From assembly GCA_001687465.1 (NCBI GenBank), contig LVLI01000220.1, positions 1-38,058 of the forward strand: 38,058 bases of DNA. Direction: 5' to 3'. The notes beneath the pieces were generated by a model. It was not told the origin of the DNA, made no database searches, and worked only from the letters and a program-made list of their open reading frames with translations. The stretch comes from Halocafeteria seosinensis (lineage: Eukaryota > Sar > Bigyra > Bicosoecida). Shown here one piece after another: positions 1 to 8,988 of this stretch (the stretch's first letter is position 1; each line of letters starts with the position of its first letter). A program made the position numbers and the translations under genes.

Positions 1-135
1 CTATCGACCAATGGCGACCATACAATGTCGTACATAAGTTGGAAAAAGCATATTCTTGTGTGTGGTAAACCAAACCTATTACTTGGCTACTTAACTGTGC
101 GTTGTAGTGGTGTGGAAAGCCTTAGCGTAGCAAGC

Positions 136-2627
136 ATGGCCAAAGGTAAGGTGTCCTACGACTGTTAACGGCCGCGGATCCCCACGATGAGGGACGCACA
201 CATACACGAGGATGCTCGTCTCATATCTTCCTGTATGTCTCTATGAGATTCAAACTGCCGAGTACTTTGTGCAGACAAGACGAGCTCATCCTCGAAAAAG
301 AGGTCCTCCTCGAAAGACAAGGACAAGGAAAAGAAAAGGTCGTCGTCAAAGTCAAAGTCCAAGAGCGATAAGCACAAGAGGTGTGTAGTATGGCTGCATT
401 GTGTGGTTGGCAAACTATCCAACGATTTGACTGGATTGAATGCGGCATTATGAAAAATGCAGCAGTGCAAGAGACAATGAGGAGACAGAGCCCGAGGTTC
501 CCCCAATTCCAACGACCGCCACCGCAGAAACACAGCAATACCCTCTAGAATTCAACGCAGGACAACTATATGAACGGTATGTCAACCATGCATACGTAAG
601 CGTGTATGACCCTATAGGAATCGCATCAACATAGTTGATGACTGCGCAGATATGCAAGCTCCAACTCGGGGATGCTGGATAGGAGTGCATTCGTGCGAAT
701 GGCCAAAGATCTCAACTTGCCCCTGCCAAGTGGTCCAGCACTAGACTCGCACGGATTTTTAAGTCCACGTAGCGAATTCGACGCGGGTGTACTATTTGAA
801 CGGTACGATAGGAACAGAAGCGGGTTTCTAGAGAAGGAAGAGTTTCAGAGATTAATGTATGACATAGGAGTTGTTTCCAACCCTGGTCAGCTCGGTCAAG
901 GAGCTGTAAGCATCCCACCAGTATGGAGTCAGCATCATAGTTTCGGGCAAATCCCAACGGCAAGCTATCCCCATGCTCACCAGTGGAATGTACCCCCAGG
1001 AGGCAGCATACCGTCTTATGGTGGTTATCCTTTGTATAACATGACAAACACAGTACATCAGCGTCGTCCGGAAGGAGACGAACCGGGTCCCTTCCAGTGG
1101 GGCAGGATGTACGAGCAATATAGTCAAGTAGGTGAGAATGGCATGACCAGAGGTCAATTTCGCTCTTTCGTGGACGATATGCGGAAGTCAAATATGCACA
1201 AAGGCTGGTCTTCACATGGCGCATCTCCGGAGCATAGCTATCCCTATGGACACTCCCAATCGCTTGAGATTCCGGCAGCATATCATCCCACGATGGGTCC
1301 TTGGGCTTCTGGTGGACCTCCTGGTTATGTGCCCTCTGCGCAATATGGAACCGGGGCCAGTGTTTACGGCCCTGGAAGAACAGCTAACACACCCGACGCT
1401 AGTTTGGTGGGATATGGGCCTGCCGCAGATGGAAGAAACATTGCTGGCGATGACCTATTCCAAACATTTTCTTCACGTGTTGAGTCGCTACAGTCTGCCG
1501 TCTCCTCCTTACTCAGCAAGAGAGAGTCGATGTCATATCATGTATCAAAATTGAAGACAAATCAGTCGGAAATCGCTGAGAAACGTGCACAAATAGAACG
1601 AGAAATTATGGCTGACGTAGAGGCAATGCTTCATCGGCTTAGAAGTGCAGAGGCTCAGAAGCAGTCGGCTCTTCAACATGAAATGGATTCAGTAACTGGA
1701 GATATTTCTGCGATTGACCGTTTCGCCCAAGAATTTGCCGGAATGGCGTTGTCTCCTGATGCTCCTAAGGACACCAAAGAGGTGCTACACCAACTAGCCG
1801 ACATCAACAGTACAAGGGAGCAGCTCCGTACCAATCCGCCATCAACGGACAAATTGTTGCAGTTTATGCGGTCCTACCCAGGGTTATGCGGGGAAGCGGA
1901 TCGGTTAGTTTCAAAAGAGTGGGGTTCCGGAGAACCGGTACGAACAGATGATCTACCCAATGAGCTACAAGAGCGAAAAGCGTTGATGAAAAAGGCCAAG
2001 TCTTTAGAGGAACTAAACCATAATAAGAATTCCGTCATTGAGGCTTTAGTTCGAGAAAGGGAATCGGCTGCTGAAGACGTTGCCTCAATGAGTAATGCCT
2101 CCGCTGCAGAGCTCCAAGAGTGGATGCGTCTAACGGATCGCCTAACGGCAGAACTTCGCAAGTATCAACGTCGTGAGCACCTCGGCGGCGATGAAGCATT
2201 CATCCCATCAGGATACCCGGGCAACTACTCCACCGTCTACCAGAATACTGCAAATCCTAACAATTCAATAAAATCAGCTGAATTGGGAGAGAGCTTACAA
2301 GGTATTTGGGGTAGATATCCTCAAAGGGCTGGAGCTCCGGCTGCGAGAAGTGCATCTAAACCACCCACTCCTCCCGGGCGTCCACAGGGAAGCAAAGGCG
2401 CTCATTCAGCTCCTCCCACTGAAGGTGAAGAAAAGGACACAAGGAATACAACGGAAGCTGGGGAAGCTGAAGTGTCGGTACCGGTTACCGCTAGTTATGG
2501 GGAGGCACAGGAATCCGAGGCTGCTCGTGTGGCCACTGAGGCTGAAGCTGCGTTGTTCAGTTCTGGAGAGGCAAACCAGATGCATGTTCACGAAGCCAGT
2601 GATGTCGAGGCCAATGACGACATGTAG
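136..2627 (+). CDS. EF-hand and coiled-coil protein, 4 exons, about 732 aa
   Basis: Exons 136-145, 275-380, 472-576 and 650-2627 join in phase (introns 129, 91 and 73 bp, all GT-AG) and stop at TAG 2627. The ATG at 136 opens a 3-codon first exon; exon 2 is a K/S/R-rich basic stretch, probably disordered. Exon 3 ends and exon 4 begins inside a degenerate EF-hand-like helix-loop-helix (LYER|YASSNSGML). A canonical calcium loop, DRNRSGFLEKEE, lies at about residues 127-138, with D1, N3, S5, G6, L8 and E12 all present. A Pro/Gly/Tyr-rich linker follows, then two predicted coiled coils (about 347-416 and 511-583) and an acidic, Ala/Glu-rich tail. Domain content suggests a calcium-responsive scaffold, which is inference; I do not recognise the family. 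It runs tail to tail with the next gene, 174 bp away. Confidence 0.82.
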
Positions 2628-2801
2628 AAGAGTCATGAAAATAAAAAACACAAAAGTAATGGTACTGAAGAGTGTAAGCGTCTATTTATTTGATGTTATC
2701 CACAGAGCTTCCGCCGGCCCTCGCCTCAGAGACTGGTCATACGCAGATAGATTTCATAGGCTGTACCCCATCTATGTTATTTAGTTAGTAGTGGTGAGTC
2801 T

Positions 2802-3243
2802 TTACGCCCTTTCTTCATTCTTTTGCGCTAGTTCTCGCATGGACAGGTTTCCTATACGTGCTTGTTGTTCTCTCCACTCCTCATCCGGGTCCTCGCGAGG
2901 AATATACCCCACAGAGCCTTTCCTGTACTCTGGTAGATAATTGACGCACTGTTCAAAGAAATCCTTCCTCCTAGGTCTCTGCATATAAATAAATATATGT
3001 TTATTTCAGGAATGGTGCTGTATGCATGGCACGAATGTCGAAAAGAGCTTATTTACCTCTCCTGTGAGCAAGTATTTGACCACCGCGGGGCCTACTCCAA
3101 TGCCCGTCAGGCTGCATTCATCATCATTAACCATCCATGTTCGCGCACACATGTATGTATACCCTACCATACCAGATGTAATGCACATACCATGTCAGAA
3201 AGACGGCGAGGCCCGGGTACAGATTGAAATTGCCTACTACCAT
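2802..3243 (-). CDS. Small single-pass membrane protein, 3 exons, 94 aa
   Basis: On the minus strand, exons 3243-3191, 3111-3057 and 2978-2802 join in phase (2, then 0) with gtatgt...gcag and gtaaat...gcag introns of 79 and 78 bp. The product starts MVVGNFNLYPGLAVFL, contains one hydrophobic segment at about residues 8-33 interrupted by Gly and Pro, then a basic RPRRK stretch and a hydrophilic tail rich in Glu, Arg and Gln. That layout (short N-terminus, one membrane helix, charged tail) is common among small inner-mitochondrial-membrane subunits, but I do not recognise the family and offer no function. The start sits head to head with the RhoGDI gene, about 460 bp apart. None of the three exons gives a long open frame, so simple ORF callers would see only the last one. 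Confidence 0.62.
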
Positions 3244-3700
3244 TTCGTTCGGCCCCCTTCCGTTTATTTCCTCCACAAAAGCAGCACCAATCGCTTGCGT
3301 ATATACAGAGACAATAACCAGTCTCGTATCACCCGCAACACTCTATGAAACACTGGATTCAGTTTCCTAACTTACGGTGGAGGACACGACAAACTTTGCT
3401 GAGACTCACGAAGAACTTGTTTGTTGCACACACAGAGAGACGAGAAGGAAGATACGCTAGTTAGTGGTTAGGTAGATAGATTCAAGCTGCACTTGTCGGC
3501 TTTACCCGAAAACGACCTTCCGTCAATACTGTAGGTAGCTAGCTGCCTATTGTATTTGTACACCCCCACTCCTTGCGGGCTGGGAATTGGGAATGCTATT
3601 CGCTTGCATAACGTAGACAAAGTAAAAGCTAACCTTTGACGCCAACGACAGTAGTCAGTTTAGCAAGCAAGCGAACTGCCGTACGACACGATACTATACA
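3244..3700. other. Divergent intergenic region
   Basis: This stretch separates two divergent starts (minus-strand gene at 3243, RhoGDI at 3701) and presumably holds both promoters and the 5' leaders. I see no convincing open frame, TATA box or repeat in it. Confidence 0.5.
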
Positions 3701-4503
3701 ATGGCTAGCCAGCAGGAACCGGACCCAACGCCAAGCAGCGACACATCCTCTTCAGTGCTTACGAGTACTACGGAAACAAATGGAAGCGAAACCAACGCCG
3801 TCTCCACCGCTATGAGCAGTTTGGAAGCGTCTTCTGCGGCCGAATCCACCGGAGTCCATGAGCAGAATACCGCCACCTCGTCGTCGGGAGCAGTTGCCGC
3901 CGTCGCCGCCACATCGAGTAACGCGTCGACTTCCCAAGAGGAGGAGGATGAGAGTCTGAGAAGGTACAAGGATAAACTTATGGAGATGCAAAAGGCGACG
4001 AAAGATCCCAGTACCGGCAGTGTGATACTTCGCGAGGTCAGGTTATTGATTAAAGGCCACTCCGATATCAGCGTTCCCCTAAGTACGGAAGAAGAAGTCG
4101 AACAAGCAAACAAGTTACACTTTGTTTTCAAAGAGGGAGCAAAGTATACGATGAGGCTCAAATTCTCCGTAGTGAACCATGCTGTAGAACATCTTCGCTT
4201 CAAGCATAGTGTCTACAAGGCCAAACTAAAAGGTAAGTCCTTACTACAAGATGTATCCACCTTACTACTGGAACGATACCTTGGCGTCACGCAGTGGATG
4301 AACTTGATCAGAATCTTGGATCCTTTCCTCCAAAGGGCGAAGACTATGTGTATAAGTACGACTTCCCGGAAGATGAATGGCCGAGTGGTATTTTCGCCCG
4401 CGGGAAATATACGGCGAAGGTGACATTTTCGGATGCATTAGATCGAACCTATTGCGCTTTTGCGTACACTTTTGAAATACGGAAGAACTGGGCAACAAAG
4501 TAG
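3701..4503 (+). CDS. Rho GDP-dissociation inhibitor (RhoGDI), 2 exons, 246 aa
   Basis: RhoGDI proteins extract prenylated Rho/Rac GTPases from membranes and hold them GDP-bound in the cytosol. Exons 3701-4232 and 4295-4503 join across a 62 bp intron (AAA G|gtaagt ... acgcag|TG GAT). The first ~85 residues are Ser/Thr/Ala-rich and probably disordered, longer than the usual N-terminal arm. The immunoglobulin-like GDI fold follows: LREVRLLIKGHSDI, a KEGAKYTMRLKFSV strand, then after the splice SFPPKGEDYVYKYDFPEDEW, PSGIFARGKYTAKVTFSD and the C-terminal YTFEIRKNW, which match the family's signature C-terminal strands. The family assignment is secure; the Rho partner cannot be read from sequence. 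Confidence 0.93.
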
Positions 4504-4910
4504 TATTTTTACTTCTCCCGCAAGCATTAGATATTCTCGCATATCAGTATCAAAATACAACTAGGTGGGGACCCACGGAATCACGTATAGTGCAAACGTT
4601 CAAGTGCACAGTGTACGGTGCTCACCTTATATTCTTCGTCGTGAGTTCGGTGTCAGGGTACCCCACATACTGAGGTAGTGGCGGACCTCAAGTCTGTTAA
4701 GACAAGCGAAGCAGTGTTGGTCCGCTCTACCAGACCAGACGCGGTCTGTTACCTATGCGAAAGGATGCAAATCGGTCAACATTCTCTTGGCACGTCCAGA
4801 GTAGTTCGTCATCGATCCAAACCCGAATCTCTCCGCGCAAGCTCAACCAATAGAGCATCGGGAAGACATTTGCGTGACTGAGGTGACCGCTTATTTCGGC
4901 GTACCCTCTG
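4504..4910. other. Intergenic stretch before the U-box relics
   Basis: No gene is supported here. The plus strand has a 67-codon frame (4678-4881) with no recognisable domain. The minus strand carries the distal part of the decayed U-box copy starting at 4911 and may be its extension. Confidence 0.4.
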
Positions 4911-5295
4911 ACGTATGGCACAGCGCTCGTACACACAAACAAATGTGACAGATAGCCCACCGGCCGGGAAGTTGACCGCATCCTCTTAACGCATCCTCTT
5001 AACGAGGAGCGGTATGCGCCCGTGTTAAGCAGCGCTCGTAGCTGTAGCCATCTTGTGTAAAAGCAGGATCTTCCATAGCGCGCATAGCTATTGGACAACA
5101 GAAAAAAAACCTGGACAGTTGTATCCTCCAAGAGATTGCTGAACCGCCTTCGGAGGACGCTGTGTCCTGGTTATCAATTGACTGCCGTCTTCGATATGAG
5201 CACTCCTCTTGTCTTGTCGCCGTATCGTATCCTCCTGTACTATACGGATCCCTCTATTGCTTCAGTTGTCCGCTCCGGCCCTCCCAATGTTTCGC
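4911..5295 (-). pseudogene. U-box domain relic, copy A, interrupted by an insertion
   Basis: Read on the minus strand, this is a decayed U-box, the E2-binding fold of a class of ubiquitin ligases. Recognisable pieces are CCPIAMRAMEDPAFTQDGYSY (frame by frame) and, beyond the insertion at 4932-5029, the continuation ERCAIR followed by a basic region. The motif matches the family pattern CPI-x-DP-x-DG-x-TYER-x-AI. It is broken by the insertion and by a deletion relative to copy B around 5120, and there is no continuous frame. Copy B at 5547-5826 is the paralogous sequence in the same orientation. Surrounding coding sequence has not been kept, so this is a relic rather than a working ligase. Confidence 0.65.
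4932..5029. mobile_element. Short (about 98 bp) MITE-like insertion
   Basis: The segment is bracketed by a direct repeat cagcgctcgta (4921-4931 and 5030-5040), and the equivalent site in copy B (around 5557-5567) is uninterrupted, which is what an insertion with target-site duplication looks like. It has no coding capacity and no clear terminal inverted repeats. Inside is a tandem duplication of gcatcctcttaac and a small cctc-ttaac-gagg hairpin. A second copy lies inverted at 37919-38012. The exact ends are ambiguous by about 5 bp because the right copy also ends in cagcg. Confidence 0.65.
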
Positions 5296-5445
5296 ACGTG
5301 TCACATCCATTGCTAGTATCCGATAGCAACGCACGAGAATCACCTTGAGAATGAGAGATAGAATAAATGGACTACAGCGCAAGGGTGTAACGCTCAATTG
5401 GTTACATGCTCGAGTTACTTACACTATTCCGGTCAAACGCGAGCG

Positions 5446-5547
5446 ACTATTGGTTATTAGAATTGAAGAACATGCGTCCATAAATCTATAGGGACCAAAC
5501 AATTGTCTGATACACCTGAACTCAGATGGCCAATTTACTCGAGCTAA
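5446..5547 (+). pseudogene. Duplicated 3' end of the sulfotransferase gene
   Basis: About 102 bp here align with 8020-8122, covering the last ~11 codons, stop codon and 3' flank of the sulfotransferase gene; this copy reads YWLLELKNMRP then TAA. Upstream of 5446 the similarity stops abruptly, so only the tail was copied. Its right edge (ctcgagctaa) abuts U-box copy B directly, marking a rearrangement junction. Confidence 0.75.
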
Positions 5548-5826
5548 CGTATGGCACAGAGCTTGTAGGTGTAGCCATCCTTTGCGAAAACAGGATCTTC
5601 AAGAATGCGCATAGTTATTGGACAACAGAAAGAAGATGGGCATTCAGTGTCAACGTCAAATCCTGTTCCACGTAATTTTTGTATCCTCCAAGAAATTGCT
5701 GAGCCGCCTTCGGCCCCCGGAAGTTCGGGGGACACTGTGTCTTCGATATGGGCACTCCTCTTGTCCTGTCGCGGTATCGTATCCTCCTCTACTATATCAG
5801 ACAGTCCCTTCCGGTCCTCCCAACGT
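5547..5826 (-). pseudogene. U-box domain relic, copy B
   Basis: The minus-strand frame contains CPSSFCCPITMRILEDPVF and AKDGYTYK, a clear first half of a U-box (E2-binding RING-like fold). It then runs into LCAIR and a stop exactly where the sequence joins the duplicated sulfotransferase tail, so the domain is truncated at its C-terminal half. It is similar along its length to 4911-5295, without the insertion, and has about 35 bp that copy A lacks. An ankyrin-like fragment lies upstream on the same strand, so the ancestor may have been an ankyrin/U-box protein; that link is inference. Confidence 0.6.
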
Positions 5827-6084
5827 TACCGGCAAAAAACACCGTACAACGCACAAAGGAGACCATCGCCCTCCTTGTTTGCGTGCTTCCCCACCGCACA
5901 CAGACGCTCACACACACTCCACAAGGGGTAAGAAACCTCTACCCAAGGTATGGCAGAAAACGGTAGTCCGTAGCACGCACAAACACTAGCTAACAACCCG
6001 CCACCGGAGGTACGGGGTAAGAGTATCAGAGAGCACCTGAATCTGGAGAAAGACAACCGTCGCGTGGTGAACAACGTAGGTATA

Positions 6085-6171
6085 TACGGTCACCGCTCCT
6101 GCTCCAGGTAGACGGTCAATCAATTGAGATCGACCAGCAAGTTGCAGGGCTGTTGCTCCTTTCGTGAACAT
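6085..6171 (-). pseudogene. Ankyrin-repeat-like fragment
   Basis: The minus strand encodes GATALQLAGRSQLIDRLPGAGA, one imperfect ankyrin unit (pattern G-x-TALxLA ... LL-xxGA, with the usual second helix degraded). It lies upstream of U-box copy B in the same orientation. A lone repeat cannot fold as a domain, so it is taken as part of the decayed ankyrin/U-box gene. Nothing recognisable was found between 5827 and 6084. Confidence 0.4.
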
Positions 6172-6251
6172 TGACTGATTCCTCTCGATACTTTCGGTAT
6201 GCCGGGAAGAATGTAGAGTCGGTTTCCACGCATCAGCGCGGAGAAAAGGGA

Positions 6252-6500
6252 ATGACGAAGATCGAGATGGTATATCACGTACTGTACGTGATCGCCGCGG
6301 CTCTCATCACCACGTATTTAAGTGCGACATTCGTGTCCCTAGACTGGAGCTTATCCTTAGATGTGTGGAGTAGCTTTTATTTCCTACCTCACTTTGTTGC
6401 TGTCGCATTCCACGTTCTGTTACTCGCAAGTCCCTACTTGCATTTTTCGCCAACAGCAGGGATGAGGGACAAGCCCTGGGGAGTTAAGAAAACCAATTAG
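6252..6500 (+). CDS. Small two-helix membrane protein, hypothetical (82 aa)
   Basis: The frame is open from 6171, but the ATG at 6252 gives a more credible start (MTKIEMVYHV) because the upstream codons overlap the ankyrin relic on the other strand. Two hydrophobic segments, about residues 7-27 and 43-66, are joined by SLDWSLSLDVWSS, and the protein ends in a short hydrophilic tail, GMRDKPWGVKKTN. The length and layout suggest a small ER or mitochondrial membrane subunit. I do not recognise the family, and a further spliced exon cannot be excluded. Confidence 0.5.
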   Translation: MTKIEMVYHVLYVIAAALITTYLSATFVSLDWSLSLDVWSSFYFLPHFVAVAFHVLLLASPYLHFSPTAGMRDKPWGVKKTN

Positions 6501-7061
6501 ATACTGGATATTGTCAACTGAACGAACCGAGTGTATCATATATGCAGGAAGCAGCAGTTGGTCTTTTGGCTTCATGAGCTGGCGAAGAGCACCACACTGC
6601 TATGATGGCAGTCTCGCAGGCGCATTTTCCCCTGCCTGCGCTACATGTATAGTCCAAAGGTTGTACAATGAATACCGAAGAGTGGATCCATTAGGCTTGA
6701 CATACACCCAACCGTTGTATTGTGCAGTAGTCGCAAGACAACTCGTTTCCCCGAAGCAATGATTGACATTGCTGGCGGACCATACCGCCGTGCGTGGATT
6801 TGGTATGCTGTACGATGTGAAATTACTACTGGCTCCGTACTTTGTGTGTCTTAATTAACTGGTTGTATGTGGATATACATTTGTATGTATTTCAGTGGTA
6901 TTCCAGCGCCCATCAGCTGACCCGGCTGCAGCACTTCCTGAGCTCGCTGCGAACTTGCCACGGCTGGTGGCTTGGTTGACGGTACTGAGGTGGAACATAT
7001 AATTGGTTCCCGGTCAAAGGTGATACACTCCGCGTGGAATTGTCGAAAGCGTTCCAGGTGA
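6501..7061 (+). other. Stretch without a supported gene
   Basis: A weak exon candidate exists at about 6894-7003 (plus strand), after an acceptor-like tatttcag. It encodes VFQRPSADPAAALPELAAN and ends in TAA. I could not connect it to an upstream exon. The rest holds nothing I recognise. Confidence 0.25.
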
Positions 7062-8057
7062 ATGCACAGGTTGCATCACAGCTGGCCCTGCCGCTCTGCA
7101 GGCAAAGAGTCACATGGTGCGAAGTGTACAGGTACCTACCGGAGGACCCTCCTAGTAGGTAGCGTCGCCGCTATTTGTTTCTTATGCCTACTTGCAACAC
7201 TTCATCAAGCAGCAATATGGCGATGGCGAGCCACTGCGGTTGTTTCCGTCAGAACCCCGGCGCGGTTAAGCTTCGAAGGCCCTCAGCGCCTCAACTTACC
7301 ACCTTTGCACAGCCGGCGTATAGAAGAACAGTTGGGAGACGTACTGCGAAGAAATGAGCAAGTTGCAGTGGACCGAGAGACCAATTTTACGAATACAAGG
7401 GATTCGCCTTTAAGTCCATCAACGCATGGGGAGCCACCAAGGCGAATCCTTTTGCATATTGGCAAGTGTGGAGGCAATGTCCTAAAGGACACTTTAGGTA
7501 TTGGATTTTTCCACCGAATTATTCATATTTCGGGTGGTCGCACATTCACACCTTCCAAAAACGACCATATATTTATTGCTGTACGCGACCCAGTTTCTCG
7601 GCTGGTATCTGCGTGGAAGTGGCGAAAGTATTTGGTTTGGTGGGGCGCCCGAATGGCTGAGACTCGGTGTGCCTTATGTGAAGAAACTAGTTGCTTAAGC
7701 TTATTTTCCAGCATAAACGAGCTTGGCGAGGCACTGGACTACAGTGCACAGGCTAAAGCACTCCTAACGGAAGGCTGCATAAGGCATGTTAACCAGAACT
7801 TCGAGTACTATGTTGGACGAATTATTGCGTACATTGCACAAAATGCTCAGAAAGTGGATCTGATTAGACAAGAACACCTGACTGAAGATGTTTACACACA
7901 CTTTGGAAAAAAGGTAGAAGGAACAACGCATTACACCGGGGGCGTGAGTTCAAGTTCCCGCCTAACAGAAAAAGCACGAGAGAACTTGCGAGTTCTCTTA
8001 GACTCAGAGTATCGAATTTACTACTGGCTATTAGAATTGAAAAACCTGCGTCCATAA
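7062..8057 (+). CDS. Golgi-type carbohydrate sulfotransferase, 331 aa
   Basis: Enzymes of this family transfer sulfate from PAPS to glycans in the Golgi lumen. The protein has a type II layout: a short basic cytosolic N-terminus, one signal anchor at about residues 30-50 (TLLVGSVAAICFLCLLATL), a stem, then the catalytic domain. The 5'-phosphosulfate loop is visible as ILLHIGKCGGNVLKDTL, and the 3'-phosphate-binding motif as VRDPVSRLVSAWKWR, the R-D-P-x-x-R-x-x-S pattern. The gene is a single exon from ATG 7062 to TAA 8057. Its 3' end has been copied to 5446-5547. The acceptor glycan cannot be inferred. An upstream spliced start is possible, because gcacag precedes codon 4. Confidence 0.85.
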   Translation: MHRLHHSWPCRSAGKESHGAKCTGTYRRTLLVGSVAAICFLCLLATLHQAAIWRWRATAVVSVRTPARLSFEGPQRLNLPPLHSRRIEEQLGDVLRRNEQVAVDRETNFTNTRDSPLSPSTHGEPPRRILLHIGKCGGNVLKDTLGIGFFHRIIHISGGRTFTPSKNDHIFIAVRDPVSRLVSAWKWRKYLVWWGARMAETRCALCEETSCLSLFSSINELGEALDYSAQAKALLTEGCIRHVNQNFEYYVGRIIAYIAQNAQKVDLIRQEHLTEDVYTHFGKKVEGTTHYTGGVSSSSRLTEKARENLRVLLDSEYRIYYWLLELKNLRP

Positions 8058-8119
8058 AATCCGTAGGCACCAAACAATTGTCTGATACATCTGAACGCAG
8101 ACGGCCAATTTACTCGAGC

Positions 8120-8503
8120 TAAAATAGGACCAGATACTAAGTGCGGTTTTCCCTCCTTGTAAATTGAATTTTGGGTGCTAAAGTTGTAAATTTTGCCATG
8201 GCTTCCTTCTTTTGTACTGCTTCCAGTGGAGTCATTTCATTGGTCTCATGATGGAAAATCTTACAGCTATTGACTGTCTCATTGACCTTGGACCTTCGTT
8301 TGGTCAGTGTAACTGCTTAGCATTCCCATTTTCCATTTCATCTCAAAAATCATGAATTTCTTGCGGATTTGACGCGGTGATATACGTACTTCCTTTGTCT
8401 TCATGTATTTAGACAACGTTGACTTTCTGAATTGTCCCAACAAAACAGTATCACTTAGTCTTGCGATCGACTCGTGCTCTCTGCGCTTGTGAGATTTTAA
8501 CAT
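8120..8503 (-). CDS. Possible small basic protein, broken or spliced
   Basis: From ATG 8503 the minus strand encodes 74 residues of a Lys/Arg-rich helical protein (MLKSHKRREHESIARL ...) that stops near 8279. Just downstream, in a shifted frame (about 8245-8140), lies a second credible stretch, NEMTPLEAVQKKEAMAKFTT, also ending in TAG. Either a very short intron (about 34 bp) or a frameshift separates them. Base composition is more AT-rich than the neighbours. I do not recognise the family. Treat as a tentative gene or pseudogene. Confidence 0.3.
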
Positions 8504-8988
8504 TGGAATAAAGCTGTTGAACGCACGTAACTCTACAGTATGTACGGAATGTGCTACGGTAATGCGCGTTTGAACCTTGTGCTCACGTATCCTCAGATGA
8601 TGTCTTTGCCCGGGAGTTCAAAAGTCTTTCCCTTCTTTCTTCTTTTGGCTGACAGAACTTTTGAACTTTGGTGACCCATCGTTCGTTGATCATTGGACTG
8701 ACGTATCGCTCATGCCTCGTTCGTTGACCATGGGAGTCTCGACTCCCGCTCATGAATCCTCGTTTGTGATATATCGCAGCGCATTATATCGAATATGAAC
8801 ATGACGAGTTAAGTTGCTGCAGACTGCAGTTTGGGAGAGAAGTCGAGAAGTTACTGCGGGTCGGCATGGGTAGGGATCCCACAGTTTTTGTTGTTGTAAG
8901 AGTGGATTGATGCACCAATCCACACCACTTGAAGACGTATCCAGTATTGACAGATAGTATACGCGTATAGTCTTCCTACCCCAGGATA
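8504..8988. other. Intergenic region upstream of KIFBP
   Basis: No gene is supported. Two imperfect direct repeats of about 40 bp (cgttcgttgatcattgga... and cgttcgttgaccatggga...) lie near 8680-8755. Confidence 0.4.

Noticed and set aside
712-1281. Minus-strand 189-codon frame opposite the EF-hand gene
   Set aside because: The plus strand has a clear EF-hand loop and coiled coils in continuous frame; no domain seen on the minus strand.
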